Source: Mesodorylaimus sp. YZB2_4
Lineage: Eukaryota > Nematoda > Enoplea > Dorylaimida > Dorylaimidae
Direction: 5' to 3'
DNA length: 64,000 bases
NCBI GenBank assembly: GCA_030248295.1
Contig: JASANH010001213.1
Coordinates: 186,001 to 250,000 of the forward strand
Part shown: positions 1-10,569 of the stretch, piece after piece
How positions within the stretch are numbered: the stretch's first letter is position 1
Layout: every line of letters starts with the position of its first letter
Translations under genes and position numbers: made by a program
Notes under the pieces: model-generated
The model's database searches: none
Seen by the model: only the letters and a program-made list of their open reading frames with translations
Told to the model about the DNA's origin: nothing

Positions 1-300
1 GGTTCGGACAAGCCCTATCCAAAGCGACTTGTTTTTTCCTGTTTGATCAGGGTATTGACGAATTATTAGCGCCAATTCGTTATTCTTTCGAATCGTATCC
101 AGCTTGGGTAGACGCCACGAATCACCAAAACTTTTGCATTTTTCCTCCGCCTCTTCTTGGCTTATGGTCATGGTGCTCGAAACGAGGACGCAACTTCCAT
201 CTGGCATGTTGTACACAGTATGAGGATTATATGCCGCCGAGGCTGATATGCATACTGCAGCCAAGACTAGAACGAAGGGACATCGCAGGTACACAACCAT
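1..300 (-). CDS. Secreted C-type lectin-like protein, N-terminal part (runs off window)
   Basis: Reading leftward from the ATG at 300, the frame stays open to base 1 (100 codons). It starts with a signal peptide of about 25 residues (LVLAAVCISASA core) ending before AYNPHTVYNMPDGSC. The rest has the layout of the first half of a C-type lectin fold: a Cys, then AEEKCKSFGDSWRLPKLDTI, an Asn-rich segment, and SLWIGL, which matches the conserved W-I-G-L strand. The domain's calcium and disulfide residues in the second half lie outside the window, so carbohydrate binding cannot be judged. The product should be secreted. A TATA-like stretch sits at 463-470 on the same strand. The fold call is fairly secure; the function is not. 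Confidence 0.75.
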   Translation of the reverse strand, partial: MVVYLRCPFVLVLAAVCISASAAYNPHTVYNMPDGSCVLVSSTMTISQEEAEEKCKSFGDSWRLPKLDTIRKNNELALIIRQYPDQTGKNKSLWIGLVRT

Positions 301-460
301 CTTCGACCCACAGCCCACAGGCGAATGAGCTTTCCACAGCCCACAGGTACGGGTAAGCGCTCTCAAAGTGAAAGGTGCTATAAACGTTGTGTGCGAGTAG
401 TGTAAAGCTACCACGGGGTCAAGCTGAGATATTGTTCTGTGCTGCAAAAGCGTCTTTAGA

Positions 461-470
461 TCTTATAAAA
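461..470 (-). promoter_or_regulatory. TATA-like box upstream of the lectin-like gene
   Basis: On the minus strand this reads CTTTTATAAG-like (TTTTATAAGA), about 165 bp upstream of the ATG at 300. It is the best core-promoter match between the lectin gene and the lipase gene. The rest of 301-1096 shows no other feature. Inference only. Confidence 0.35.
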
Positions 471-1096
471 GACCGCTCGTTGATCTTGTAAAAAATCTTC
501 TCGCTCGCATTCTGATCAAGTCGGCATCTGTGCAATTTCTGGCCTGAGGAGCATCGAGCTTTCAAAGATCGAGTCTCAAACCTTATCTTGGATAAATGGG
601 CCCCTTCTCGGAGATCCGATCTTGAGACTGCATCATCGAATCCTGATGTGCGAGCATGAAAATGTCTCAGTTCTCTCAGATCTTGGTATTTCGCAATTTC
701 AAAAGTAAAACCCCATTATGTTTAAAAAATCCAAAATCCTAAAGTTTATCGCTTTTGAAGGCGAGCAATCTGGATCCAGAATGAGTCCACGTGCCTTGTG
801 CGAGTGGAGTTTTGGATTTCGTTCCGATTCCAGGATCAGGTTTTCAGATCCAGCAGCAAATGCGGCCTTGAAGAGGATGGGCAAGAGCGAAATCCAACGC
901 TGGTTGTAACCGGTTGATGCTCTTGTTTGATTGGTTATGCGCGTGTCAGTCAGCTACAGTACGAACTCGTAATCCAGCAGAAAGTATCATCAAATAGCTC
1001 CTGGCGGTAACATTAGATTTTTCGCATATCAGAACCTCATGCATGCAATACCCTTAAGGTCCCGATCATTCCCTCATTCCCAGCACGTCGCACATT

Positions 1097-3249
1097 TTAA
1101 TGCGACTGCGAATCAAAATCAGCTCGTATATCTTGCTGAATGGGGATGTAAACTTCTTTTGCTGCGCGCATACCCCACAGGAAATCCATATGGTTGAAGT
1201 CGTTCAGATACGCCCTTGCGAAGACGTTTTTCAGATGTGGCATCATGTTGCGCACATCAGTATCATCGGCCAGCCAATCGGTGGAGCCCCAGTACAGACC
1301 GACTGGTGTTTCCATTTTGCTAACATCGTACTCTGGTGGGCTTTCCTGAGATGGTATGCATAATCATGTGACTGGCGATCAGATGACAAGTGACTGGCCT
1401 ATCCTTACCGTGCCGTAGCGCTGCTTATTCTTGGAACTTCCAAAATCGTATTGTTGAATTTTTGCGCTGCTGTACATTTGGCCGAAATGGATGAAAGTTC
1501 TTCGCGATGTGCCAGCAGGTGTGTGGGCCAGGTAGACAGGTAAGCGGGTCTAAAATGTACGACGGGGTAGAGAAAACCATTATTCTTCGCGCCTTCTGGA
1601 GTCAGCATCAAAGCACCGTAAACCTCACTCAGCCCCCTCGTTATTTGCACTCATTGGCTCATTAGTTTCATCTCTCAAATAGTTTCCCTGGGATAACACG
1701 GAACTACCATGTACTGCGACAGTATGTTGTATAGTCAACCCAATGGTGCATACGCACTCAATATGTCATTGTTTCTGGTGGATAAGAGTTTAAAGAAGGT
1801 GCGAACTCGGGGAAGGGAATTCTATGATATAGTACTGCAATAGTGTCCTAGCTGATTTTGTGACTACAATCATCAGCTGTTTCGGAGAACTTCAATGCTA
1901 AAGTGCGTTGCACATGTATTCTCCCCAACGGACCCATTTGAAACTATCATTTCCATATTTCTTACAGCATTCAGCTGATGTGAACTGGGACCAGCGATCA
2001 TGAATAAGGAATTGCCGCAAAAAACATCCCCAACGAATTTTGCGCTTCCGCACACATATTGGCCGAATTGTTTGGTCAGCCACATTGGTGGGAAGAATTC
2101 TTCCATGCCAGTGTAGTAGAGAGTGTTCTGAAAAGCCAGAATGGTTGCTACTAGTTTGAATAAAATCTACTGTTATCTGGTGCTTACGTCGACCGTCTTA
2201 GTGAACGTTGCGACCATCTTCATTGCTCCTTGCAGATGCGCCACCTTCATGACTGGGGCCAAGGCATAGAATTTTTTCACCTAAGACACCAAATTTAGGA
2301 AATGTAAAATCTGATCAAGTCATTTCCCTTCTGGTATGTTTGAATCGAGACTAACGAAATGTGATTGCAGCTAGCCACAATGCAGGTGGATTGACTGAGC
2401 GAAACACACCTTCTTAGCGAATTCTCGATCTTGAGAAAACTGGACAAACGCTGTCAGGGTTCCCATGGAGTGACCCATGTAGTACAGACTGGGAGTGTTG
2501 CTGGTCTTAACAATATAGTTGATCATAGCTGGCAAATCGTACTTGGCCATTTCTGGCCAGCTGGAATAAGCAGAAAGTAATCGCGTGTGTATCAAACAGG
2601 AAAGTTGGACATACTGCTCCTACCTGAAGTCAAAGAATTCCATCTAAAACGAAAAAGGTTAGAACATTTATTGTTTCTCGATTTACACATGAGATACAGT
2701 ATTTCATACCTTATCTTTTGTAGGCGACAACTTTACATGCTGTTTGCCGTATCTGTTGCCTCGGAAATTACCCAACCACACGTCAAATCCAGCATCGGCA
2801 TATAAAAATGCGGCATCTTGATTAGGCAGATTGTTCACCCACATATCAGAGCTACAAAAACCATGAATCACTGAATTTGAAGATTTATTAGAAATGTTCT
2901 CTCACCTTCCTAAAAGTCCATGTTGAATTAAGACCACTGGGCGAGGCCCCGTTGGTGTTGTTGACTGGTTTCTCCCGCGTGGGATGCGGAATATAGTCAG
3001 AATATAGCCATCGTCGGTTGTGACGGTGTGGCGTTCAGCAATGAAATCCCAACGTTTGATGATCCCTTCCTAAAAAGGGTACCTATTTAGGAAGTCACGC
3101 AGAGATTCACAGAAAATTCCACTAACCGTATGCAAGTGTCTTTCGGGATCTTCTTTGATTAATCCAAATAACCCACGATCTGATTCATCTGGGTTGGGCA
3201 TAGCCCAGGCTGCAGCAAGGAATAAAGTTAGGATCACAGTTTTACACAT
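1097..3249 (-). CDS. Acid/gastric-type triacylglycerol lipase (AB-hydrolase), secreted, 414 aa
   Basis: Nine exons join in frame: 3249-3127, 3069-2906, 2851-2710, 2643-2624 (20 nt), 2560-2410, 2280-2188, 2127-1966, 1549-1409, 1345-1097. The 414-residue product matches the usual length of the gastric/lysosomal acid lipase family, which hydrolyses triglycerides or cholesteryl esters. A signal peptide ([16 protein letters not shown]) is followed by the family landmarks: EGIIKRWDF, a [13 protein letters not shown] segment, the oxyanion-hole HGLLGSS, the nucleophile elbow GHSMGT (Ser near residue 163), a catalytic Asp in [10 protein letters not shown] and the His in FNHMDF near the end. All three catalytic residues are present. 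The elbow has Met where family members usually have Gln. I chose the ATG at 3249 rather than the in-frame one at 3297 because it starts directly on the signal peptide. No frame breaks are visible. Confidence 0.93.
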
Positions 3250-3623
3250 GTTGTCAGCGTGACCTAGCCTGAGCTCTATAAGCTTTCTGCTTGCCAATCG
3301 CCTCGTACTTCTGATCCTTTTGGTTTACATTCATTTCTCATGGACGCACTGAGCACAGCCCAGGATGAATTCATTTAGCTTTGCCTGCAGGCAACACAGT
3401 TGAAACAGCTGGAATTTAGAGTAGGCTTTTCAATCTGACGTTCAAATCCGTCGCGAGTGCAGAATACAGATTGCTTTACGAGCATCTGTGATTATACTTC
3501 GTTTGGAAAGAAGGCAAGCACCTTTTGCATAAATTGAAATCTAAATCCCGGCATTATTGGCGTGGTGCTCATGCCTACTTTTGCAGGTGACCTTACTGTA
3601 CCTAGCCCAGGCAAATTTGATTT
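3250..3623. other. Intergenic, no feature seen
   Basis: The space between the lipase start and the peptide-gene stop holds a weak TATA-like CTTATAGAGC at 3273-3282 on the minus strand, very close to the lipase start. Nothing else is recognisable. Confidence 0.3.
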
Positions 3624-4241
3624 TTATTGTACATTTATGACTCTGGGCGATGTATAAATCCATTGCAGGTTTGCTGGTTCGACAGTTTTCTTCCCATGCC
3701 CACCAGCAAGGTATCTGGAATAAAGACGCAAAAAACTACAAAATATGCTTTACATGTACAATAGCAAACTATTTATATCGAAAACGAACTCCCAAACGGC
3801 AATCGCAATGGACTTAACTTTAAGCACCAAAAATTTTTAAAAACGGAAAATTTTTTCGTATTTTTTAATGGTAACGAGTAAAAATGTACTGCTAGACTGG
3901 CCGATGCTGCTTTGAGTTTGAAGATAAAAGAAGGCCGATCGCAGGAATAAGCAAGTCCATACCTGCGACTATTGCAGCTATATAACACGTTGATGTTCGA
4001 GCAACGGTCTTTCCACATGAGAGTGTCGTTGGTATGGACACTGATTGGCATGGCGGCCAGCACATTATAGACTGCAGTGGCTACATGTACATAGCAGAAA
4101 ATAAACAGAAAGACCTAACACTGGGAGACAAAAAGAGATAATAAGAAGTGAAACGCATGCTGTACAAGGCTGGGCAAGGACTAGAGTTACAACCGACGTT
4201 ACCTCAATAAAGTCTCTAAGCCGTTTCGACCTGCGGTGCAT
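3624..4241 (-). CDS. Small secreted two-cysteine peptide precursor, 93 aa (CCHamide-like ending, unproven)
   Basis: Three exons join in frame: 4241-4203, 4114-3963 and 3714-3624. The start is basic (MHRRSKRLRDFIE), followed by a hydrophobic stretch (VFLFIFCYVHVATAVYNVLA) that would act as a signal peptide or anchor. The mature part holds exactly two cysteines, in DRCSNINVLYSCNSRR, then YLAGGHGKK and an acidic-free tail ending PRVINVQ. GGHGKK is a textbook amidation-plus-dibasic site and would release a C-terminal GGH-amide. That ending and the two-Cys loop recall arthropod CCHamides, but here seven residues, including RR, separate the second Cys from GGH, against about one in CCHamides. A polyadenylation-type AATAAA overlaps the stop codon (3623-3628). 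Splice sites and phases (0, then 2) are clean. Identity as a hormone is inference. Confidence 0.6.
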
Positions 4242-4438
4242 AGTACGTCAAATATGCAAATTCAATCAATGCACGCATTTTACTCACGATCAGCGTAATT
4301 TCTGAGTAAGTCAGAATAAGATCCGAGTATGACATTTATTTTTCAAGTAATTTCTGTAAAGCATCTATTTCTGAGTAAGACTTCATAAGTTCTTAGCATC
4401 TCTAAAAAGTATATACGGGTCTAACCTAAGTAAGCATT

Positions 4439-4726
4439 TTAAGTTTTGCAGCTCCACGATTCGATACACATTTGATGAGTCAAGCAGATGAAACCTATTT
4501 CCATAAGGACGTCTTCCCCCAAATCAGCCAGCAGAACCTTCCTGCACGGTGAGAGCGAGTCAATCAAAGCATTGACTGTGCGCACTTCTTTACAGAAAAC
4601 GTAGGCGCCGCATCGGATAAAAATTTTATAAATGACAGCATAAAACAAGGTGTCCCCATCGGAAAATTGGCCAATATGAAAACATGCTTTCTTTCCATCT
4701 TCGAAACCTTTATTCCTGACTGCCAT
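4439..4726 (-). CDS. Possible small hypothetical protein, 95 aa
   Basis: An uninterrupted ATG-to-TAA frame begins MAVRNKGFEDGKKACFH and ends IESWSCKT, with seven cysteines and mixed composition. I recognise no family and find no signal peptide or flanking splice signals that strengthen it. It could be a chance frame or a terminal exon of something larger. It is listed because composition is less skewed than in most unexplained frames nearby. Confidence 0.2.
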   Translation of the reverse strand: MAVRNKGFEDGKKACFHIGQFSDGDTLFYAVIYKIFIRCGAYVFCKEVRTVNALIDSLSPCRKVLLADLGEDVLMEIGFICLTHQMCIESWSCKT

Positions 4727-4796
4727 CGAAAATACTCTAACTCTGACACGAGTTAGAAAATGTTACACGAACGCCGACAGTATTCAAGCCTCCAAA

Positions 4797-4843
4797 CAAG
4801 AGACAAACACGTTATTTTAAAATGATGACGTGTTTGTCTCTTG
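4797..4843. repeat. Perfect 16-bp inverted repeat (hairpin)
   Basis: CAAGAGACAAACACGT at 4797-4812 is repeated in exact reverse complement at 4828-4843, with a 15-base AT-rich loop. It lies directly downstream of the small minus-strand frame at 4847-5065. It could be a miniature palindromic repeat or an RNA 3'-end hairpin. Confidence 0.8.
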
Positions 4844-4846
4844 TTT

Positions 4847-5065
4847 TTATCTGACTTTTGGTCTTTGCGGGCAGTTTTTAAACTTTTTGGATTCTGCCCA
4901 CTGCAGCGGGCACGTCTTTCCTATCGCTTCAGTCAATCCTTGCGAAACCGGTAGATCACATTGCACAAACACTGGTTTTCCTACCCCAACATTAAAAAGA
5001 GAAAAAACCAAATAACTACTCAAAAAACTTAGAGATGACAACTTTGCTAAACGTTCATGGAACAT
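4847..5065 (-). CDS. Possible secreted cysteine-containing small protein, 72 aa
   Basis: From a true ATG at 5065 the frame begins MFHERLAKLSSLSFLSSYLV, where the hydrophobic run would serve as a signal peptide ending near NVGVG. The remaining stretch has three cysteines (VQCDLPVSQG, KTCPLQW, KNCPQRPKVR). An odd cysteine number suggests dimerisation or a missing exon. No family is recognised. An alternative is an acceptor site just before GKPVFVQC, making this the last exon of a spliced gene. The 16-bp inverted repeat lies within a few bases of the stop. Confidence 0.3.
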   Translation of the reverse strand: MFHERLAKLSSLSFLSSYLVFSLFNVGVGKPVFVQCDLPVSQGLTEAIGKTCPLQWAESKKFKNCPQRPKVR

Positions 5066-5252
5066 GCTTGGTTTCAGTATATACTACCTAGCTCGTTTCG
5101 TTGAAACTTTTAATCGTGTTAGCAAGGAATCCCATAAATCTACTAAGTCACCTTTATCCTCGTAATCGGTTCTAGCAAACCTTATACACCTCTGTTCCGA
5201 CTGCACAACCATGTTTGCGATTGAGGTGACATGGTTGCAATTTTTACTTCCT

Positions 5253-5345
5253 GCTGTAACTAACCCTCATGCCGGGTAGGCCATGCCGAGTTTTTGTCCC
5301 GCTGACTTCGGTCGGCCACCTACGGCCCTCCTACGCCTGCCAAGC
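5253..5345 (-). repeat. Dispersed repeat family R1, short copy
   Basis: Read on the minus strand, this stretch (GGCAGGCGTAGGAGGG, then GGCCGACCGAAGTC, GCGGGACAAAAACTC) matches 51715-51785 on the plus strand closely, and more weakly the stretch near 7540. It is one of three R1 copies in the window; no coding capacity is seen. Confidence 0.65.
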
Positions 5346-7007
5346 TTTGTTACACTGCGAAAGAAAAAATTTATTTTCCTCGTTGACTATTATGGACGGG
5401 TAGCTCGCGCAGTAGGCCCTGCACCCGTTCCCAGAAAAGCTCTGCTCGTGGACAAGGAACGGAAACATGGTTCACATCCTCGTGTTTAAACAGACCAAAT
5501 GCTTAGGCTAAAATTCTTACAGTTTGCAACTCGAAGAAGTGCGAAATCTTGCTTCTGTTGTTTAGTGCTTTGTAGAGAATAGACAAGTTATTCGGGTACA
5601 CTGCATGTAAGTCCATCTAAGTATTTTTTATTCAGTCTCCAATATGAGCTAAAATCGATTTGCTAACTTCTCAGCTTTTCTTTCCAATAGTCTTGCATTA
5701 CCTTCGTGCATTACTGTCGCTTTTTCTCCTTACCAACCTTTTTTCCCTATCATACAGTATGTTCGTAGAACAACTTTGTCTTAACACACTTTGGTGGGTA
5801 CGTCTTTTCGTCCAAACTTATTCCGTCATCGTCAATCAAAGAGAAATTAGAAGCTATTACATCCATGCGTATAAAAATTTGGAGCTTGGATATTTCTCGG
5901 GTCCCTCAGCTTGGAATGTCACACCTTTTCAAAGAAATAATCGAAAGCTAAATGCCAAGCTGCCTTCTGTTTTGCCAATAATCTATGCATTAGGAGCATC
6001 AGCCTGAAAGACAATATCTTGGTATTTATATCCGGGTACGCAACTCCACCCTGGTCCCTCCTCTTTTTTGTTTTTTTTTTTCAAAACTGCGTTGCACTGT
6101 GGTTAGAGAGCGCTATTGAGGCGGCACCATCGAGGTGAACAAAAACGACGCAGTGACTAAAGAGAAAAGGACCTAAAAAAATAATCCTGTTACAGTGTGA
6201 AGAAATATTACAGAGTAATTTTTTGCAGGCTCGAGACGACGAAGTAGATGCGCCAGCAACCGCGACACGATTGACTGGGTGGGCCTGTTCGAATGCGCAT
6301 CAAATGGCTTTTGCCCTTTTCCAATTTTCGACTCGAGATTCTCCCCAGTGTTTCTGACGTAAGCTGCTGGACAAGAGAGCGCGATAGCATGTACATATAT
6401 TTCCATAAATTGCAAGGAAAACCCTGATCAGATTCGCTAACGCTAACGAATCGCCCATGTAATTGATACCCTCGTCAGTTGAGCGGGCCAGCGACTGACA
6501 GGAGGAGTACGGGATTGTAATAGCCTAAGCGGGCAGGCTATGCGAAGGACTAGTCGAATAACACACGCAAGGGTATATAGCTTTACTATCACACAACCGC
6601 ACGGGGCACGTACACATATCAGACTGACTGGCGAAACCTCGCTCAGCCCAAAGGCACAGGCAATAGACACAGCACGGCGGGCTAGGCTCGCGAACAAAGG
6701 AGTGGGTGGGAAGTGAGTCAGACAACACAGACAGCTAGGCCGTCTTGGGACGCCAGTTCAAAAACACATAGGGGGGCAGACCTGGATCGAACGAACAGGA
6801 AGACTAGCCATCCATGATGACTGCAGGTCATAACTCGAATAGCCACACCCTTACAGGATGAGCCGAGTATCGCCACACCTGATACTGCCATTTGTGTTAC
6901 CGCAGCTTCTCTAACTGCCGCTAGCTGTCGCCTTTTCTCCAATTCCTACTGAACAGTGAACAACAGATTTAAACATGTCTCCTCTTTCTAGAAATAAGGG
7001 CTTCAGG
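5346..7007. other. Gene-free stretch
   Basis: There is a T-rich run near 6065-6080 and a GC-richer block at about 6440-6960, with no homology I recognise. Several frames of 60-115 codons occur on both strands, but the longest (about 5660-6007, +) begins at a non-ATG codon and has no family features. I see no RNA gene or promoter. Confidence 0.4.
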
Positions 7008-7403
7008 GGCTAAGGAAAATGCAGTTTCCAATCTGGCCACATCACTGGCTGGCCAATGGCTGGTTTTTACAAGGAGCGGAGAACTACTTCTTATTGCATT
7101 TACGTCGGTCTGAACACCAAATATGCACGACTGATGCAGTATGTTATCTCAAGAATGCTGGGAGTGGATGATAAGGGTTTTCACTCTTCTGACGTGTATA
7201 TAGTAAGTACTTTATTTATACTGCGCACACTTGCAGCACCAAGTAGATTATACTGTGAATTGTCGATAAGATACTGTATCAGTCGCGCATATTTGATGTT
7301 CAGACCGACGTAAATGCAACAAGAAAGAGTTCTCTACTTGTAAATACTGGCCATTGGCCAGCCAGTGAAGTGACCACAGTGGAAACTGCATTTTTCGTTA
7401 GCC
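7008..7403. mobile_element. Fold-back (inverted-repeat) element, about 396 bp
   Basis: The left arm (7008 to about 7155) and right arm (about 7261-7403) are reverse complements over about 145 bp with scattered mismatches and small indels. The ends read GGCTAAGGAAAATGCAG and, inverted, GGCTAACGAAAAATGCAG. Both arms share the block TTGCATTTACGTCGGTCTGA. The short unique centre (about 105 bp) codes for nothing. This is the architecture of a non-autonomous fold-back DNA element (MITE-like). I see no convincing target-site duplication, so its superfamily is open. Confidence 0.75.
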
Positions 7404-7499
7404 TCGGAACCTTTCCGGTTATTTTTAGTAAGAATTTGCCCAAAATCTAAATTTTTGATTCCCACATGAGAGGATACGCTACATGTGCAGTTTTCGTCA

Positions 7500-7945
7500 C
7501 CAGAATGAAAACAGGGGACCAGTCAGGCTGGCGCAAGACTGACCGACCGAAGTTGGTGGTGTAATGGGCGAAATAGCCCTACATTAGAGAGGAGTCCAGG
7601 GGGTGCGGATGGACTCGAGACTCGCGTAAGGCAGGTCACATAGTCCTAGGTGCCTGAGACATCAACCCGACGGGTTTCAGCCTCGCCTGGAGGAGCGTAT
7701 CGACTGGCCAACGAAGGCAAGCCAATACGCTGCTCCATGTGTAAGGCGGCCAATCAAGGCAAACAGATACACTACCTTCTCCACAGGCCAAACACACGTA
7801 CTACAGTGGGAAATAAAACCCCTACTGGGGCAATGCAAGTCTTGGGGCTATATACTTGCAGCTGAAACATCAACCCGACGGGTTGGTCTTTCCCAACCTG
7901 TGGAGATCAATAATTCACCCACTCGCCATGGGCCGACTGACGAGG
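7500..7945 (+). repeat. Dispersed repeat family R1, extended/rearranged copy
   Basis: It contains a GACCGACCGAAGTTGG block and, twice (about 7662-7680 and 7865-7885), the motif ACATCAACCCGACGGGTT, also found at 51808-51826 after GGCTGAA. The arrangement suggests two partial R1 copies head to tail. No coding content was identified. Confidence 0.55.
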
Positions 7946-8851
7946 TCATACGAATAAAAGGACAACTTTGTCCCCCTCGTCTTGTCCCTTCGCCCCTTCG
8001 TCGGCTAGAGCAGATGAGTGCACACCCGCGATAAGAGTGCCTATTGACGTTTTCTTTTCTCGAACGCGAGTCGTCACTAGAACTAGTACAACACTTATTA
8101 TTGCCGCAAAAGAAATGTTGAATCAATTTGATGAATCACGTTACCGACGATAAGTAAGATAAAATATCCAGTGTCTGTCTAACCATCAGAAGTGTACTGA
8201 AATACCTATTTAGAGAAGTGCACAACTCACTTCTTGTACTCGCTCATACGAGGTCTGGGTTCTGGATCGTTTGTGGCTATGAATATCAGCTCTTTTGATC
8301 GCCAGTTTTAACAGGTGATTTAATCGAACGCTTTGATTTGGTGTCATCTTTAGCTCGACAAAGAAGAGACTGCGACCCTGAGGATTAATTCTCTGCTCAA
8401 ACGTATATTATTCAGCTTCTATCAATGAGGGAGTGACCAGATCTTCAATAATGTTGTAAGGCCCATAACTTAGCTTGTGAAGCTTCCCCTCTCGGCCGGT
8501 ACCTCTCGGAAGCGACAGGGCTTACAAGAAACCTTTGTGGGGGCTGTTCCCTTAGTTCAATAAATAGCCACTATTGTTTATACATTCTCCTAGCTGGGTC
8601 TCGCCCTCCGACACGCTTATCAAAGGCACCTGCTAGTGTCTTTCTTCCGGCTCATACAGATGTATTATAGGCGCCGTCGCAGCTGACCACTCAAGGTTTT
8701 ATGGTGCACTGAAAAACAGAATTCAAAGGAACTGCCCCTCTGATATCAGTTTCAGTAAAATGATTCTTTAGTTGCTATGAACCACGCGACGATAACCTAG
8801 GCTCGGGCTATATGTAGATAAGTGGCCCAACGTCGAACAATCGTCCTTCAA
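7946..8851. other. Intergenic region upstream of the 8.9-kb GPCR
   Basis: No gene is seen. A TATA-like GCTATATGTAG at about 8808-8818 lies about 35-45 bp before the GPCR ATG and may be its core promoter. Confidence 0.35.
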
Positions 8852-10569
8852 ATGGCAACAAACAACAGTTCACCGGCATCGCCGATCAGCAGCGAATTAC
8901 TGATGTCTGGTGTTTTCACCTTCAGCTTCGGCGCCACAGCCATCATTGTAAATGCCTTGACCCTGTGCGCGATCCACCAAAGACCGAGCCTACGATCTCC
9001 TTGTTTCGCCCTGATAGCAACCGAGGCTGTCTTCAATTGGGTGGTCGGATTCGGGTTCTTGACGGAAGGCGTGCAGAGAATCGGTTTCTATGCTGGTGGC
9101 CTGGGAAATCGATATACGAGGATATCGTGCGCTTTGATGTCAATGGCCAAACTGGTCAGTGGATGTGTGTCATTGATTTCGTGTATGATCAGTATCGACC
9201 GACTGGTGGGCATCACAACGCCTTTCCGGTAAGTCAGAAGCTCTCTAGCCATAATTCTGCTTTCAGAGCTTGGCTGTTGCATGCCCAGCGATAAGTGTCC
9301 TAAAAACCTGTGCGACCTAAACTTCTTCGCAGGACTCACTCAAACCGTAATGGCGGCACACCAAATAAGTACTACAGATAACCTCCAAGCTCTCCGGTTT
9401 GGGGACAGTTCCCCAAACTGGTGAGCCTGGAGGGGACAGTTCCCCAAACTGGTGAGCCTGGAGGGGACAGTTCCCCAAACTGGTACGCCCTCTTCATGGT
9501 CCCACTATAATTCTGGGACAGTGGTGCTGGACTGGGGGTATATCAGATTAAATAATTGCATGCGAGTTGTCATGTCGTCATACTTTATCCATAGCCAAGC
9601 CCCATACAGCGCACTCTTGGGTTGAGGAACACATATTTGACAATCATTTTTTACCCAGGCGGGAGTCGAACCCCACACCCTGTAAATGCCCAGCGTGAGG
9701 CAGACGCCTTCACCGCTGCTAGGCCCCAGACCCGAGTCCCTCGCGGTCTCCTTCATGTCACATCAATATTCCTGAGCGCGGATAAGCAAAAATGGGTCGA
9801 ACCACTATCGACAAACTCGGGCGGCACAGGATCTAGCCCAAAAATGTTAAAAAATCCCAAGATTCGTAAAAGTCACCAAGTACGAATAGGTGACGTACTG
9901 TAATGTGCATCGAATGCAAACGGGCAATTCCCATTCCCCTCCGAACATAGTGTGTGATGATAGATTAGTAATCTACAGTAGGTGCTGTTTTCTTCTAGAT
10001 ATCAGTTCTATGGTCGTCGAATTGCAGCTTGTGGTATCATCGCATCAATTACTGTTGCTGTCGTCAATATCGTCATTGCCAGCGCGACGTTGCCATCCCC
10101 AATCACCGCTGTCCTTACTTGCGCCACCTTCGTGTCCGCTTTTCGCCCAACTTACGCATCTTGCTACAAAATTCTCGGTCTGGCTTTCAATTTTGCACTG
10201 GTTGTCATTTATGGCATCGCTGCCTTGGTCATATATCGTAGAAAACAGAAAATAGGGGATGCCGCTCACAGTTCCTTGTTGCACACCCAACTGGCCTTGG
10301 TGCCAGTCATTCGAACCATGATAGCCATGAACATATTGTTCGGTTGTTTCACTGACCTGGTCTCCTTGGTCTTTTCGAATTTGTCCAATGGCAAGTACTT
10401 GCCTCGCGCGTCCTTTTATATCGGCTCGTTCAAGGCTATCAGCACAGTGTCTGACTTCTTCAGTCTGCTCCTGATGTCCACTGAGTTCCGTCTGGCCCTG
10501 ATAGGAATCGTGCATAAATCAGTAACGCAGACGCCAGTGGCTCCAATCAGCGTCAGAGCTAAATATTGA
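8852..10569 (+). CDS. Seven-transmembrane G protein-coupled receptor, 315 aa
   Basis: Two exons, 8852-9228 and 9999-10569, join in phase 2. The product has a short N-terminus with an N-glycosylation site (MATNNSS), then seven hydrophobic helices. TM3 ends in SIDRLVGI, so a D-R pair stands where rhodopsin-like receptors have DRY. Exon 2 opens with RYQFYGRRIAACG (second intracellular loop and TM4). TM7 ends in a short tail without a recognisable NPxxY. The layout is class A-like and recalls the fast-evolving receptor families of nematodes and tardigrades; the ligand is unknown. I used the ATG at 8852; an upstream in-frame GTG is not needed. The 770-bp intron is far longer than its neighbours because it holds a 31-bp tandem repeat and a SINE. 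It is not closely similar to the two GPCRs at 41-50 kb. Confidence 0.85.
9401..9485. repeat. 31-bp tandem repeat, about 2.7 units, inside the GPCR intron
   Basis: Units start at 9401, 9432 and 9463 and are identical where they overlap. Each contains the self-complementary core GGGGACAGTTCCCC. The array lies wholly in the intron of the GPCR gene. Confidence 0.9.
9540..9770 (-). mobile_element. tRNA-derived SINE, family C, inside the GPCR intron
   Basis: On the minus strand the head reads GCGGTGAAGGCGTCTGCCTC (A-box-like), then a B-box-like GGTTCGACTCC, then the family C tail (AAATATGTGTTCC, AGAGTGCGC). Related copies lie at 28.9, 36.6, 46.2 and 50.65 kb. Promoter boxes and dispersal indicate a Pol III-derived retroposon rather than a functional tRNA gene. 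Confidence 0.7.

Noticed and set aside
5660-6007. A 115-codon hydrophobic frame
   Set aside because: It begins with a non-ATG codon, lacks splice context and matches nothing; T-rich DNA gives such hydrophobic frames by chance.
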